The position numbers and the translations under genes were made by a program. Positions 1 to 8,213 of a stretch of DNA of 64,000 nucleotides are shown one piece after another (the stretch's first letter is position 1; every line of letters begins with the position of its first letter). The stretch covers positions 1-64,000 of the forward strand of contig JAISOW010000006.1 in the NCBI GenBank assembly GCA_031275345.1, in the 5' to 3' direction. Under the pieces are notes generated by a model. It saw nothing but the letters and a program-made list of their open reading frames with translations. It did no database searches and was not told the DNA's origin. The stretch is from Puniceicoccales bacterium. GTDB lineage: Bacteria; Verrucomicrobiota; Verrucomicrobiia; Opitutales; JAIRLM01.

Positions 1-129
1 TGCCACGTAGCAACATCCCTACGCCAACGCGTGGGAGAACACTGGAATTTTTCCGCCAGCTGGCAGGGAAATTTTGGCGGCCGGGCGTCCTACAGCGACC
101 TGTCCCTGACAGCCGGCTACGCCTTCTGA
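1..129 (+). CDS. C-terminal end of an outer-membrane beta-barrel protein (partial)
   Basis: Only the last 42 codons lie in the window; the frame runs from base 1 to a TGA at 127-129. The translated tail alternates polar and hydrophobic residues (for example WNFSASWQGNFGG and SDLSLTAGYAF) and ends in phenylalanine. That is the usual last strand of an outer-membrane beta-barrel or autotransporter, where the terminal aromatic is read by the BAM machinery. The protein is otherwise unidentifiable because its body lies upstream of the window. It converges on the rluA-type gene downstream. Confidence 0.5.
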   Translation, partial: CHVATSLRQRVGEHWNFSASWQGNFGGRASYSDLSLTAGYAF

Positions 130-204
130 CCACCTCTCTCCCAAAAGTCATCGCCGGGCGAGGTGGAAATGGCAGATTGTGGCCCACCAAGCACTGGCCA
201 GGGC

Positions 205-1071
205 TCACAGCCTGGGACGGCCGAATTTTGCCAATGTTGGCGTGGCAGGCAGGCCAAGCAGCCTTGGAGCATCGGATGGCCCGCATCGAAGCGATGCATC
301 CGTCCGTAGCAGCTGCCAACGGCCAAGAAAGTCAGGCAAACTCGGTGCGGATGCTGCGAAGTGGCGGAGATTTCCCGCCAGCGAGTAGCACAGTCGTAGC
401 CGAGACGAATGGAGTTGCATGCCGCGGATTCCGCTTCGGCGCAGGGAGCGGTTCACGGAAAAGTCGCCGTACAATTCATCGCCCAGTATGGGGGCATGGC
501 GCGCGGCGCACTGCACCCTCAGCTGGTGGGTTTTGCCCGTTATGGGGCAGAGCTGCAGCAGGGTGAGCGGTCCGTGGGGAGATAAAATTTTTTCCAATGG
601 CAGAACGTCCGTTTCTGCCCGCAGCGGACCACCGGTCCTAACCTCAATGTGGTTTGTCTGCCGTTGCCGCCGCAACTGGTCAGTCCACCGCTCCCTTTGC
701 AGCGTCCGTTGACCCAAAACTATGGCATGGTAAGCTTTGTGCACCTTGCCAGCGGCAAAGCTGTCGCCAACGGCCGTGGCAACTGCCTCGTCCAGGGATA
801 GGAGCAGGATGCCTTCCGTGGCGGCATCGAGGCGGTTGATGAGAAAGACCGGCCCTTCCTGCAGCAGATAGGCACGCCGTCGCGGATCGTAGGGGGCCCG
901 CACCAGCGTCGATTCGGCACAACCCTTCCCATTGGGATGGGATAGAATTCCGGCCCCTTTGTCCACGGCACAGAGACCAAAGTCGTCGCAGCGAATCGGC
1001 ACCGCCCTGCGGTGCAATGCCTTCAAAAATCCGGGCCAGAGGTCTGTCCATCGGGCATCGCCGCTGGACAC
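205..1071 (-). CDS. RluA-family pseudouridine synthase
   Basis: Isomerises uridine to pseudouridine in rRNA or tRNA. The signature INRLDAATEGILLLS matches the RluA-family catalytic motif (HRLDxxTSG), with the nucleophilic Asp kept and the leading His replaced by Asn. The later motif TGKTHQLRVQ, followed by a conserved LGDELYG, also fits the family. At 288 residues it is of normal length for the single-domain RluA/RluC/TruC type and has no N-terminal S4 domain. It follows the small basic protein gene with only 3 bases between them, so the two are probably cotranscribed. Which RNA position is modified cannot be told. A second family member, RluD-like, lies at 55998-56990. Confidence 0.85.
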   Translation of the reverse strand: MSSGDARWTDLWPGFLKALHRRAVPIRCDDFGLCAVDKGAGILSHPNGKGCAESTLVRAPYDPRRRAYLLQEGPVFLINRLDAATEGILLLSLDEAVATAVGDSFAAGKVHKAYHAIVLGQRTLQRERWTDQLRRQRQTNHIEVRTGGPLRAETDVLPLEKILSPHGPLTLLQLCPITGKTHQLRVQCAARHAPILGDELYGDFSVNRSLRRSGIRGMQLHSSRLRLCYSLAGNLRHFAASAPSLPDFLGRWQLLRTDASLRCGPSDAPRLLGLPATPTLAKFGRPRL

Positions 1072-1074
1072 GGA

Positions 1075-1233
1075 CTAGGCCTCCGGCTTCGTCTTCGGCA
1101 GTCCGACAACCCGCCGCCCTTCTTTCCACTGGCCGCGGCGGCGCAGAAGTTCAATGCGCTCAAAGCGAGTTAGGACGCTGCGCTTCTCTGCCTGGCCACC
1201 ACCTGGCCTTCGAAAACTTGCGTGCTTGGACAT
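1075..1233 (-). CDS. Small basic protein of the Chlamydiae/Verrucomicrobia type
   Basis: A 52-residue, strongly basic protein with the pattern SKHASFRR...KRSVLTRFERI followed by LLRRRGQWKEG and GLPKTKP. I recognise this as the small basic protein family described from chlamydiae and verrucomicrobia (recalled as TIGR04137; the accession should be checked). Its function is unknown, and its charge suggests RNA or ribosome association. The frame stays open upstream, but the family pattern begins at the ATG at 1231-1233, so that start is used. It is a useful taxonomic marker for the window. It lies directly upstream of the RluA-type gene, in line with a link to RNA. Confidence 0.75.
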   Translation of the reverse strand: MSKHASFRRPGGGQAEKRSVLTRFERIELLRRRGQWKEGRRVVGLPKTKPEA

Positions 1234-1495
1234 GGAGGGACGTTTGGCAAATGGTGCAGTTCGGGCAAGCACAAAAACGCGAATTGGCCATCGAGTGGGA
1301 AGAAAGCATTCCGACCCCCTGATGCGGTGGACTGTCCCTGTCAGGACCCATGGAGTGGGGCGGATTGCCGTGTGCCGATGGCGACTGGGATAGGGCCGGC
1401 CGTTGGGGCCGCCGTGGCAAATGGAGCAGATGCATGGCCACAAATCATTTGCGAAAAATCTTGCCCGAAGGACGGGTGATCATTCCCATGGCGCC

Positions 1496-2245
1496 ATGGG
1501 AGAGCATGGGGGACGGGTGGCATTGGTGACGGGAGCCAGCCGCGGCATCGGCCGGGCCATTGCCCGGCGCCTGGGGCGTGAAGGTGCGACCGTGCTCTGC
1601 GTAAGCCGGTCATTGCAGTCCAGTGCGGCCGTTTTGGAAGAACTTCGCTCCATGGATGTAGCCTGTGCCGCATTTGCGGTGGACGTTGGTTCTGCCGGTG
1701 CGGTGCGGCAGGCCTGTGAACAAATACTGCAAAAATGGGGTCGGGTGGACATGCTAATCCTCTGCGCCGGCATTGGCCGTGACAATCTGCTGCTCCGCAT
1801 GGGAGAAGAGGAATGGAACGACGTTCTGCGCACGAATCTGGACAGCTGCTTTTTTTGGTCCCGCCATCTGTGCCATTCCATGCTGAAAAATCGCTGGGGA
1901 CGCATCGTGGCAATTTCGTCGGTCGTTGGGCTGGTGGGCAATGCGGGACAGGCCAACTATGCGGCGGCCAAGGCTGGCATGGTGGGTTTTATCAAATCCA
2001 TGGCCCGGGAACTGGCTCGGCGTGGCATTACGGCAAATGCCATTGCCCCCGGATTCATTGAGACGGACATGACGGCGGCACTGGCGGAGTCGGTGCGGGA
2101 GGCAGCCCTCGACGCCATTCCCCAAAAAGTTTTTGGTTCGCCCGAGGATGTGGCTGCAGCCGTTTCCTTTCTTGTTTCTTCCGATGCCCGCTATATCACC
2201 GGCCAGGTTTTGGCGGTGGACGGTGGCATGACAATGTGCGGCTAG
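1496..2245 (+). CDS. fabG: 3-oxoacyl-[acyl-carrier-protein] reductase FabG
   Basis: NADPH-dependent reductase of fatty-acid elongation, a short-chain dehydrogenase. Seen: the Rossmann motif TGASRGIG near residue 12, a CAGIG motif in place of the usual NAG, catalytic Ser in AISSVVG, the YAAAK dyad, and the C-terminal GFIETDM that is typical of FabG. From the ATG at 1496 it is 249 residues, the normal size. The frame stays open back to 1403, but the extra residues look nothing like a FabG N-terminus. About 260 bases separate it from the divergent small basic protein gene. Its end overlaps the start of holB. Confidence 0.9.
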   Translation: MGEHGGRVALVTGASRGIGRAIARRLGREGATVLCVSRSLQSSAAVLEELRSMDVACAAFAVDVGSAGAVRQACEQILQKWGRVDMLILCAGIGRDNLLLRMGEEEWNDVLRTNLDSCFFWSRHLCHSMLKNRWGRIVAISSVVGLVGNAGQANYAAAKAGMVGFIKSMARELARRGITANAIAPGFIETDMTAALAESVREAALDAIPQKVFGSPEDVAAAVSFLVSSDARYITGQVLAVDGGMTMCG

Positions 2246-3084
2246 CCGTGGAAATTTGGGACAACGCAGCCGACCTGGTGAACCGCATCGCCGCGGCGTA
2301 CCATGGCCGTCGCCTTTCCCACGCTTTGCTGCTGGTAGCCGATTGCGGGCAGGTGGCACGGGAATTGGGCGAGGCGGTGGTCCGAATTTTTCTTCCACCA
2401 CGATCACCGGACCTGCTTCGACTGGAGCCGGAGGGAAAGTCATGGCAAATTACGGCCGATGCCGCCCGCATGGCGCAGGGGCACGTGTACAAAACATCCT
2501 GCGGAGCAGTAGGTGTGCGGGTGGTACTCATCCAGGAAGCCAACCGGCTGCATCGCACCGCAGCAAATGCCATGCTCAAGGCGGTGGAAGAGCCGCCATT
2601 CGGAGTTTTTTTTGTCCTCACAACGGACCGCCTGGGCGACATTTTGCCAACTCTGCGCAGCCGCTGCTCCACTTTTCACAATCGGGGTGGCGGGACATGG
2701 ATGCTGCCCGAACCATTGCAGGCATGGATGGAAGATTTTCGCCACCTTTGCCAAGAACGACGATCCAGGGCGTCCCGCATCCTCGATGGCCATGCCCTGC
2801 TATCCCGCCTAATTGCCGCACTGGATGCGCTCTGCCCAAGGGATAGGTCGGTCGGCGACGGAGAAATGGTGCGACGTTGCCACCTGCTTGCACTGCTGGC
2901 CGGCTGTGGCGAAGTATTTTTTACAACCGCGCTGGACAGCTCTACGGCTGAACGGAATGGGCGAAAAAAAGCCGTGCTGCGGCTGGAGCGGCAAATCGCC
3001 ACCGTGGACCTGGCAAAAACCTTGCTCGCCGTCAATTGTCCTGAAATGGCGGTGCTGGAGTCCGTGCTGTTTGCGGCGGATTGA
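2236..3084 (+). CDS. holB: DNA polymerase III delta-prime subunit
   Basis: Clamp-loader subunit of the replicative polymerase. Similarity to DnaX/HolB AAA+ modules is visible in [35 protein letters not shown] and the sensor region ILPTLRSRC. The phosphate-binding loop is degenerate ([14 protein letters not shown]), as expected for delta-prime, which does not hydrolyse ATP. It is 282 residues, and the C-terminal half is poorly conserved. The start is the GTG at 2236, overlapping the end of fabG by 10 bases, so translation is probably coupled. The DnaX partner is encoded at 29784-30863. Confidence 0.8.
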   Translation: MRLAVEIWDNAADLVNRIAAAYHGRRLSHALLLVADCGQVARELGEAVVRIFLPPRSPDLLRLEPEGKSWQITADAARMAQGHVYKTSCGAVGVRVVLIQEANRLHRTAANAMLKAVEEPPFGVFFVLTTDRLGDILPTLRSRCSTFHNRGGGTWMLPEPLQAWMEDFRHLCQERRSRASRILDGHALLSRLIAALDALCPRDRSVGDGEMVRRCHLLALLAGCGEVFFTTALDSSTAERNGRKKAVLRLERQIATVDLAKTLLAVNCPEMAVLESVLFAAD

Positions 3085-3115
3085 TGCCAGAATTTTGATG
3101 CTGGCCGAGGTCAGC

Positions 3116-4729
3116 ATGAAAAGCATTGACGATCCCTGTCATTTGCAGAATCTAATTGCCGGCGGAATGGAGCGGGGGGAGGACTGGAGCGGGGAAGTTT
3201 TGCGGCAGGTACGGGCGGAAATTGCGGCCCTGCAGGCGGAGGTGGTGAAAGAAAATATTGGCCGCGTGGAGACGGTGGTGGACGGAGTTGTCCGTGCCAG
3301 CGGCTTGTCCGACGTGATGGCCAACGAGCTGGTTCTTTTTCCCGATGGTTCCCGCGGCCTCGCCCTCAACCTGGAGGAAGATGCGGTTGGCATTGCCGTG
3401 TTGACAAATGGTGCGCACATCGGCGTCGGCGATGAGGTGCGTTCGACAAAAAAGCTGCTGTCCGTCCCGGTTGGCATGGAATTGCTGGGTCGGGTGGTCA
3501 ATGCGCTGGGTGAACCCATCGACGGCAAGGGGCCAATCGGCTGCGCGGCCTCCGGCCCGGTGGAGCGCATTGCCCATGGCATCATTCCACGGCGTTCCGT
3601 TTCCCGTCCCCTGGAGACCGGTATCATTGCCATCGATTCCATGATTCCCATCGGCCGTGGCCAGCGGGAACTGATCATCGGAGATCGTTCCACGGGAAAA
3701 ACTTCCATTGCCCTGGATGCGATCGTCAACCAGGCGCGGATCAATGCGATCGGGCTGGCATCCGGAGATAAAAATTTTCGGCCCGTGTACTCCATCTACG
3801 TCTCCATTGGCCAAAAACGTTCGGCGCTGGCGCGCACATTGCAGGTTTTGGAGGAAAAAAATGCGCTATCCTACGCGGTTGTGGTTGCCGAAGGTGCGTC
3901 GGAAAATCCTGCAGGACAATACATTGCTCCCTACTCAGGAACGGCAATGGGCGAATGGTTCATGGAAAATGGCATGGATGCCCTCATCGTCTACGACGAC
4001 CTATCCAAGCACGCCGTGGCCTATCGGCAAATTTCTCTCGTTTTGAAGCGGCCGGCGGGACGGCAGGCCTATCCAGGGGATATTTTTTATTTGCATTCCC
4101 GACTGCTGGAGCGGGCAGCTAACCTGGACCAGCGCTACGGTGGTGGTTCGCTCACAGCCCTGCCCATCGTCGAGACCCAGGAGGGTGACGTGGCGGCCTA
4201 CATTCCCACAAATGTCATTTCCATCACCGATGGACAGATCTATCTGGACGTCGACCTCTTCAATCGCGGCGTGCGGCCGGCCATCGCGACCGGCATTTCC
4301 GTGTCAAGGGTCGGCTCATCGGCCCAGCCACCGGCAATGAAAAAGGTGACCGGTCGGATCAAGCTGGACCTGGGACAGTACTACGAGATGGCGGCATTTG
4401 CCCAGTTTGGATCGGATCTCGATGCCCGCACGCGGCAGCTGCTGGATAGGGGCGGGCGCATCGTGGAACTTTTTAAACAGCCGCGATTTGTTGCCAAACC
4501 GCTGGCATTGCAAGTTTTTCTCCTGTGGGCCCTGCAGTATGGCTATCTGGACTCGCCCGCCGCCGCCGGCGATGGGGTGGAGCGGCTAGAGCGCTGGGCT
4601 GAGGTGGCCCAACGTCCCCTGCTGGACGAAATTGAGAAAAAGAAGGACCTGGATGACGGGTTGGAAGCCAGTTTGCGGGCGGCACTCAACGGCTGGTCCA
4701 TGGCCGCTGCCCCGGCCAAGGTTGCCTAG
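3116..4729 (+). CDS. atpA: ATP synthase F1 subunit alpha
   Basis: Non-catalytic nucleotide-binding subunit of F1. Walker A is GDRSTGKTS near residue 189, and the alpha-type signatures [27 protein letters not shown] and [12 protein letters not shown] are all present. These rule out the related T3SS ATPase SctN. The frame is open from 2813, but the ATG at 3116 has a GAGG ribosome-binding site 5-8 bases upstream and gives 537 residues, slightly more than the usual 510. atpG follows after 3 bases. Unusually, atpB, E, F and H are not upstream and atpD and atpC are not downstream. Confidence 0.95.
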   Translation: MKSIDDPCHLQNLIAGGMERGEDWSGEVLRQVRAEIAALQAEVVKENIGRVETVVDGVVRASGLSDVMANELVLFPDGSRGLALNLEEDAVGIAVLTNGAHIGVGDEVRSTKKLLSVPVGMELLGRVVNALGEPIDGKGPIGCAASGPVERIAHGIIPRRSVSRPLETGIIAIDSMIPIGRGQRELIIGDRSTGKTSIALDAIVNQARINAIGLASGDKNFRPVYSIYVSIGQKRSALARTLQVLEEKNALSYAVVVAEGASENPAGQYIAPYSGTAMGEWFMENGMDALIVYDDLSKHAVAYRQISLVLKRPAGRQAYPGDIFYLHSRLLERAANLDQRYGGGSLTALPIVETQEGDVAAYIPTNVISITDGQIYLDVDLFNRGVRPAIATGISVSRVGSSAQPPAMKKVTGRIKLDLGQYYEMAAFAQFGSDLDARTRQLLDRGGRIVELFKQPRFVAKPLALQVFLLWALQYGYLDSPAAAGDGVERLERWAEVAQRPLLDEIEKKKDLDDGLEASLRAALNGWSMAAAPAKVA

Positions 4730-4732
4730 GCC

Positions 4733-5605
4733 ATGGGAGGAGTCAAGGAGCTTGGGCGGCGGCTGCGGGCCGTGCTGGGAACGGCAAAAATTACCCGCGC
4801 CATGCAGCTGGTTGCCTCATCCAAAATGGCAAAGGCGCAACGCGCTGCCGTTGGTGGTCGACGCCACGGCATGCGGTTGGAGGAATTGGCCACTTTGCTG
4901 CTGCAGGATGGCGCGCTGCCGCCCGTTCCGCTTTGCGCCGCAAGGACCGTGCTCCGCCGTGGCATCGTGGTGGTGTCATCCGATCGCGGCCTTTGCGGGT
5001 CTTTTAATCAAAATACCCTGCGGGCGGCCGCCGGAAATAGTGCTAGTTTCATAGCCATCGGCCGCAAGGGGGCGCAGTTTTTGGCGGCAAGGGGAATGGA
5101 TCTTTTGGCTGAATTTTCTCTCAACGACCAGGTCCCATTTTTTCAGGTACGTTCCATTGCAAACCATCTCATAGATTGCTACCTCTCCGGAAAGATTGAC
5201 ACGGTGGAGGTGGTTTATCCGTTTTTTGTTAACACGCTGGAGCAGCGTGTGCTGTGGAAAAAATTGCTTCCCTTTCAAAATTTGGCGGAAAATTTACCAA
5301 TTCGAAGGGTGCTTCCGGTGGAGGGCGGGGACCCGCTACCAAAGGATGGGCGGCCGCTGCTCGTGGAGCCGTCAAGGGCCGTGGTTGTGGCAAAGCTGGT
5401 GGAAGAATTTTTTCGATTGGAACTATTCCAACTGCTCAGGGAGGCAAAGGCGGCCGAGCAAAGTGCCCGCATGGTGGCGATGAAGACGGCGACGGACAAT
5501 GCGGAGGCATTGGCAAAGGAACTGCGCATGAAATGCAATAAGGTGCGCCAGGCAACGATCACCGATGAAATTCTTGAAATCACGGCGGCCGCCGGTGCAA
5601 AGTAA
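4733..5605 (+). CDS. atpG: ATP synthase F1 subunit gamma
   Basis: Rotor shaft of F1, 290 residues. The N-terminal helix reads LGRRLRAVLGTAKITRAMQL followed by VASSKMAKAQ, the standard gamma signature. SSDRGLCGSFNQN follows, and the C-terminal helix carries NKVRQATITDEILEI. It sits 3 bases after atpA in the standard order. The next gene is a T3SS chaperone rather than atpD, so the F1 operon is broken here. The other ATP synthase genes must lie elsewhere in the genome, since neither subunit works alone. Confidence 0.93.
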   Translation: MGGVKELGRRLRAVLGTAKITRAMQLVASSKMAKAQRAAVGGRRHGMRLEELATLLLQDGALPPVPLCAARTVLRRGIVVVSSDRGLCGSFNQNTLRAAAGNSASFIAIGRKGAQFLAARGMDLLAEFSLNDQVPFFQVRSIANHLIDCYLSGKIDTVEVVYPFFVNTLEQRVLWKKLLPFQNLAENLPIRRVLPVEGGDPLPKDGRPLLVEPSRAVVVAKLVEEFFRLELFQLLREAKAAEQSARMVAMKTATDNAEALAKELRMKCNKVRQATITDEILEITAAAGAK

Positions 5606-5614
5606 CATTTGCCC

Positions 5615-5643
5615 TTGTGCCCCAACTCTAAATTTTGCATAAT
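5615..5643 (+). promoter_or_regulatory. Candidate sigma-70-type promoter of the chaperone-sctC operon
   Basis: TTGTGC at 5615-5620 and CATAAT at 5638-5643 are separated by 17 bases, with a TG one base before the ATAAT. The predicted transcription start would fall only a few bases before the ATG at 5653, giving an almost leaderless mRNA. This would separate the T3SS island from atpAG. It is pattern-based only. Confidence 0.4.
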
Positions 5644-5652
5644 GGCATCAAC

Positions 5653-6111
5653 ATGCGGTGGGAAGAGGCTATGGCGCTCGTGGCGGCCGAATGGGAAGTT
5701 TTCAACCTGGAGACGGATGGCCAGGGCAATTGTGCCATTTCCCTGCCGGATGGGGGAGAAATTCGCCTTCTGGCCATTGCCGGATCGCAGTTGTTGTTGG
5801 AGGGCAGTCTGCTAGGGGCGGCATCCACCGCGATTCGCACGCCGGAACCGCTGCTGCAGCTGCTCACCGACAATTTTGCCCATGCCATCACGGAGGGCCA
5901 TGTCCTAGCCTACCAGCGGGAATTGGACGAACTAGTCCTGGTTCTTTCCCTTGACATGGCACCGCTGGAAGAGGAGGAATTTTCTAAAAAATTAGAATCC
6001 TTTCGCCGGGATCTGGACGAAATGGGCCGGCTGATGGCATCCATTTTTTCCCAAAAGCCGGGTAGAGAAATTTTTACCAACCCGTTTGCCATCGCAGGCA
6101 TACCGCAATGA
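5653..6111 (+). CDS. Type III secretion chaperone, CesT/SycE type
   Basis: A small acidic protein of 152 residues from the ATG at 5653; the frame is open from a TTG at 5635. The fold pattern fits class I T3SS chaperones: an N-terminal helix, then strands with LPDGGEIRLLAIAGSQLLLEGSLLG, a helix (LLQLLTDNFAHAI), a strand pair reading LAYQRELDELVLVLSLDM, and an acidic C-terminal helix. Such chaperones bind effectors or translocators in the cytoplasm. Its last codons overlap the sctC start (ATGA), so the two are translationally coupled. The client is unknown; the phosphatase at 8214-9443 is a reasonable guess from position only. Confidence 0.7.
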   Translation: MRWEEAMALVAAEWEVFNLETDGQGNCAISLPDGGEIRLLAIAGSQLLLEGSLLGAASTAIRTPEPLLQLLTDNFAHAITEGHVLAYQRELDELVLVLSLDMAPLEEEEFSKKLESFRRDLDEMGRLMASIFSQKPGREIFTNPFAIAGIPQ

Positions 6112-8015
6112 AAGCGTATAATTTGGCAATTGTCCTAGGTCTTTCCGCTGGCATCCTCCCTGGATGGGGGGGGGGGATTCCCTGGACCGACTCCGCCTAC
6201 TACCATTTTGCCCAAAACCAGGCACTGGAATCGCTGGTCCACGATTTTGCGGCCATTCAGGGCATCGACGTGGTCATCGGGGCGCCCCTCAGTGGTACGG
6301 TCAATGGAATTTTTGAAAATACGCCGCCGGGAGAATTTTGGGAAAATTTAACCAAGGCCTACAACCTGGCCTGGTTCTACGACGGAGCAGCCCTCTATCT
6401 CTACCCTGGTTCCATGGTCACGACCCAGGTGCTGGCCATGTCCCAGCAGGATGGCCAGGCATTGAAGGCGCTGGTGGGGGAATTGAATTTTGCCAGTTCC
6501 AACATTGGCCTGCGCTATGTCCCGTCCACCCGCATGATGGTGGTGAGCGGACCGCCGCGATTTTTGGAGGTGGTGCAGTCTTTGCTGGATAAGATTCAAA
6601 GCAATATTGTGCAAAGCCTTACCGATGAAACAGTTGTACAGATTTTTCCCCTCAAATATGCCTTCGCCTACGACGTAACACTAACCGTGGGGACAGGACA
6701 GGGCGCCACCATTGAGGGGATTGCCACCCTGCTGCAGCGAATCATTGCTGGAATTAACACCATTCCCCAGATGGACGGTGGCAGCGTGGCAATCGGTTCG
6801 CTTGGCAACGTGCCAAGGGCCATGGAGGGAGTTTTGAAGCAAAAGATCGAGGCAGGATACTTGCCAATTTCACCGGCGCATCCCGGAACCATCGCAGCGC
6901 AAAAGTCGGCAACCGACAAGGCTAAGAAAGGAGATTCTTTCCCCGAAGGTGCCAAGGCCAGTTCCGCCGCTGGTGCGAGCACGACCAATCCCAAGACAAG
7001 CTATGTCACATCCATTTCCGCCGATGCACGGCTCAATGCTGTCATCATTCGTGATCAGAAGGATTTGATGCCATTCTACCGCGCTCTGATCGACCGCTTT
7101 GACGTGCCCACCAGGGCGGTGGAGATCCAGGTGGCCATGGTGGATGTTGACGTTGGCAAGAGCAGATCCCTGGGCCTGGACGTGCTAGACTTTTTGGGGG
7201 ACAAGGTTGGTCCAGTATCCTGGATGCCAACCGGCGATGAGGGAGAAACGACCAATTTTACCGTCGCCATTGCCGATCTGCTGGGCTACAAAATTGACGC
7301 AAAAATTTCTGCCCTGGAGTCGGCTACGGTTGCCAGGACGCTATCCAGGCCATCGCTTTTGACATTGGACAATCTTGCGGCCGTCATTTCCCGCAGCGAT
7401 TCAACCTTTGTGAGCGTCGCCGGCTCCTACACGGCGGACCTTTTTCCCGTATCCGCCACAGTCTCTCTGACAGTCATTCCCCACATCATTGATCTGGAAC
7501 TGGCCGATGGCACTCCGGTTCGACAGTTCAAGCTGTTTGTCAGCATCCAGGACGGCACCATGTCTGCACTGGGCGGCGCCAGCGGCATGCCGCGGGTGAG
7601 TTCCACCCAGATCAACACCCAGGCCGTACTGGATGAGGGGCATAGCCTGGTGGTTGGTGGCTATTATCGGGAAGAGCACAGCAACATTCGAAAAGGCATT
7701 CCATTCATGCGCGCCCTGCCCTTCGTTGGACGTCTATTTGGCTCGGAAGATACGAAGACGAGCAACATAGAGCGGTTGTTTATCATATCCCCTCGCATCG
7801 TCGAGCTCAATGCCATGGACGGCGATCCCTACGGCCAATTCTTCCGCAAGGCAAACCTATCCGGCAGGGCAACGCTGCTGCCGCGGGAATTTGCCTGCAC
7901 GCCGGAGCATCAAGAACCTTCTGACCCAACTGTTCCGGAGCGGCAACGGCCGGAGGGAAAGGTCAAAAAGGTTGCAAAGGATCGTGCCCCCCGACTGCTG
8001 GGCCATGGCAGGTAG
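6108..8015 (+). CDS. sctC: Type III secretion outer-membrane secretin SctC
   Basis: Forms the outer-membrane ring of the T3SS (YscC/InvG/CdsC family), 635 residues. A signal peptide occupies roughly residues 1-22. An N0-type domain follows (LESLVHDFAAIQGIDVVI), then N1/N3 ring-building domains with RYVPSTRMMVVSGP and ADARLNAVIIRD. The secretin core includes VEIQVAMVDVDV, LSRPSLLTLDN, ALGGASGMPRVSS and LVVGGYYREE, and ends in PFVGRLFGSEDTKTSNIERL. About 80 residues follow the core, rich in Pro and charged residues. An uninterrupted G11 tract (6166-6176) lies in the signal peptide. The start overlaps the chaperone stop. Confidence 0.93.
   Translation: MKAYNLAIVLGLSAGILPGWGGGIPWTDSAYYHFAQNQALESLVHDFAAIQGIDVVIGAPLSGTVNGIFENTPPGEFWENLTKAYNLAWFYDGAALYLYPGSMVTTQVLAMSQQDGQALKALVGELNFASSNIGLRYVPSTRMMVVSGPPRFLEVVQSLLDKIQSNIVQSLTDETVVQIFPLKYAFAYDVTLTVGTGQGATIEGIATLLQRIIAGINTIPQMDGGSVAIGSLGNVPRAMEGVLKQKIEAGYLPISPAHPGTIAAQKSATDKAKKGDSFPEGAKASSAAGASTTNPKTSYVTSISADARLNAVIIRDQKDLMPFYRALIDRFDVPTRAVEIQVAMVDVDVGKSRSLGLDVLDFLGDKVGPVSWMPTGDEGETTNFTVAIADLLGYKIDAKISALESATVARTLSRPSLLTLDNLAAVISRSDSTFVSVAGSYTADLFPVSATVSLTVIPHIIDLELADGTPVRQFKLFVSIQDGTMSALGGASGMPRVSSTQINTQAVLDEGHSLVVGGYYREEHSNIRKGIPFMRALPFVGRLFGSEDTKTSNIERLFIISPRIVELNAMDGDPYGQFFRKANLSGRATLLPREFACTPEHQEPSDPTVPERQRPEGKVKKVAKDRAPRLLGHGR
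6166..6176 (+). repeat. G11 homopolymer inside the sctC signal peptide
   Basis: Eleven consecutive G bases encode part of Trp and three Gly codons near residue 20 of SctC. Gain or loss of one base would shift the frame close to the start and abolish the secretin, as in classical phase-variable genes. The tract is the longest G run I noticed in the window. Confidence 0.9.
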
Positions 8016-8017
8016 AT

Positions 8018-8106
8018 GGCAAATTTTTTCGCAAAATTTCCGCATTTTTTTAAAAATTTGCCAGGGCGTGGGTCTTGATTCCATAAAATTAGCCAACGCC
8101 CTTGGC
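8018..8106 (+). promoter_or_regulatory. Two abutting hairpins between sctC and the phosphatase gene
   Basis: The first is a perfect 11-bp inverted repeat, GGCAAATTTTT at 8018-8028 and AAAAATTTGCC at 8052-8062. The second pairs GCCAGGGCGT (8060-8069) with ACGCCCTTGGC (8096-8106), with one bulged base. The two share three bases at 8060-8062, so they compete slightly. The position right after the sctC stop suggests termination, RNA processing or attenuation. No T-run follows the second stem. Confidence 0.5.
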
Positions 8107-8213
8107 AGGGGATTGGCGGTTCAAGTTTTGGAGCCGGTGGATTTTTCCGTCGGAGTAAAGTTTTAGAAATTTTTCGTTGGCAGAGGCCAAATTGCGGGAA
8201 GAGAGTGGAGCCG

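Noticed and set aside
3116-4729. Possible T3SS ATPase SctN because of nearby T3SS genes
   Set aside because: Walker region GDRSTGKT, the VYDDLSKHA motif and the directly following gamma subunit identify it as AtpA.
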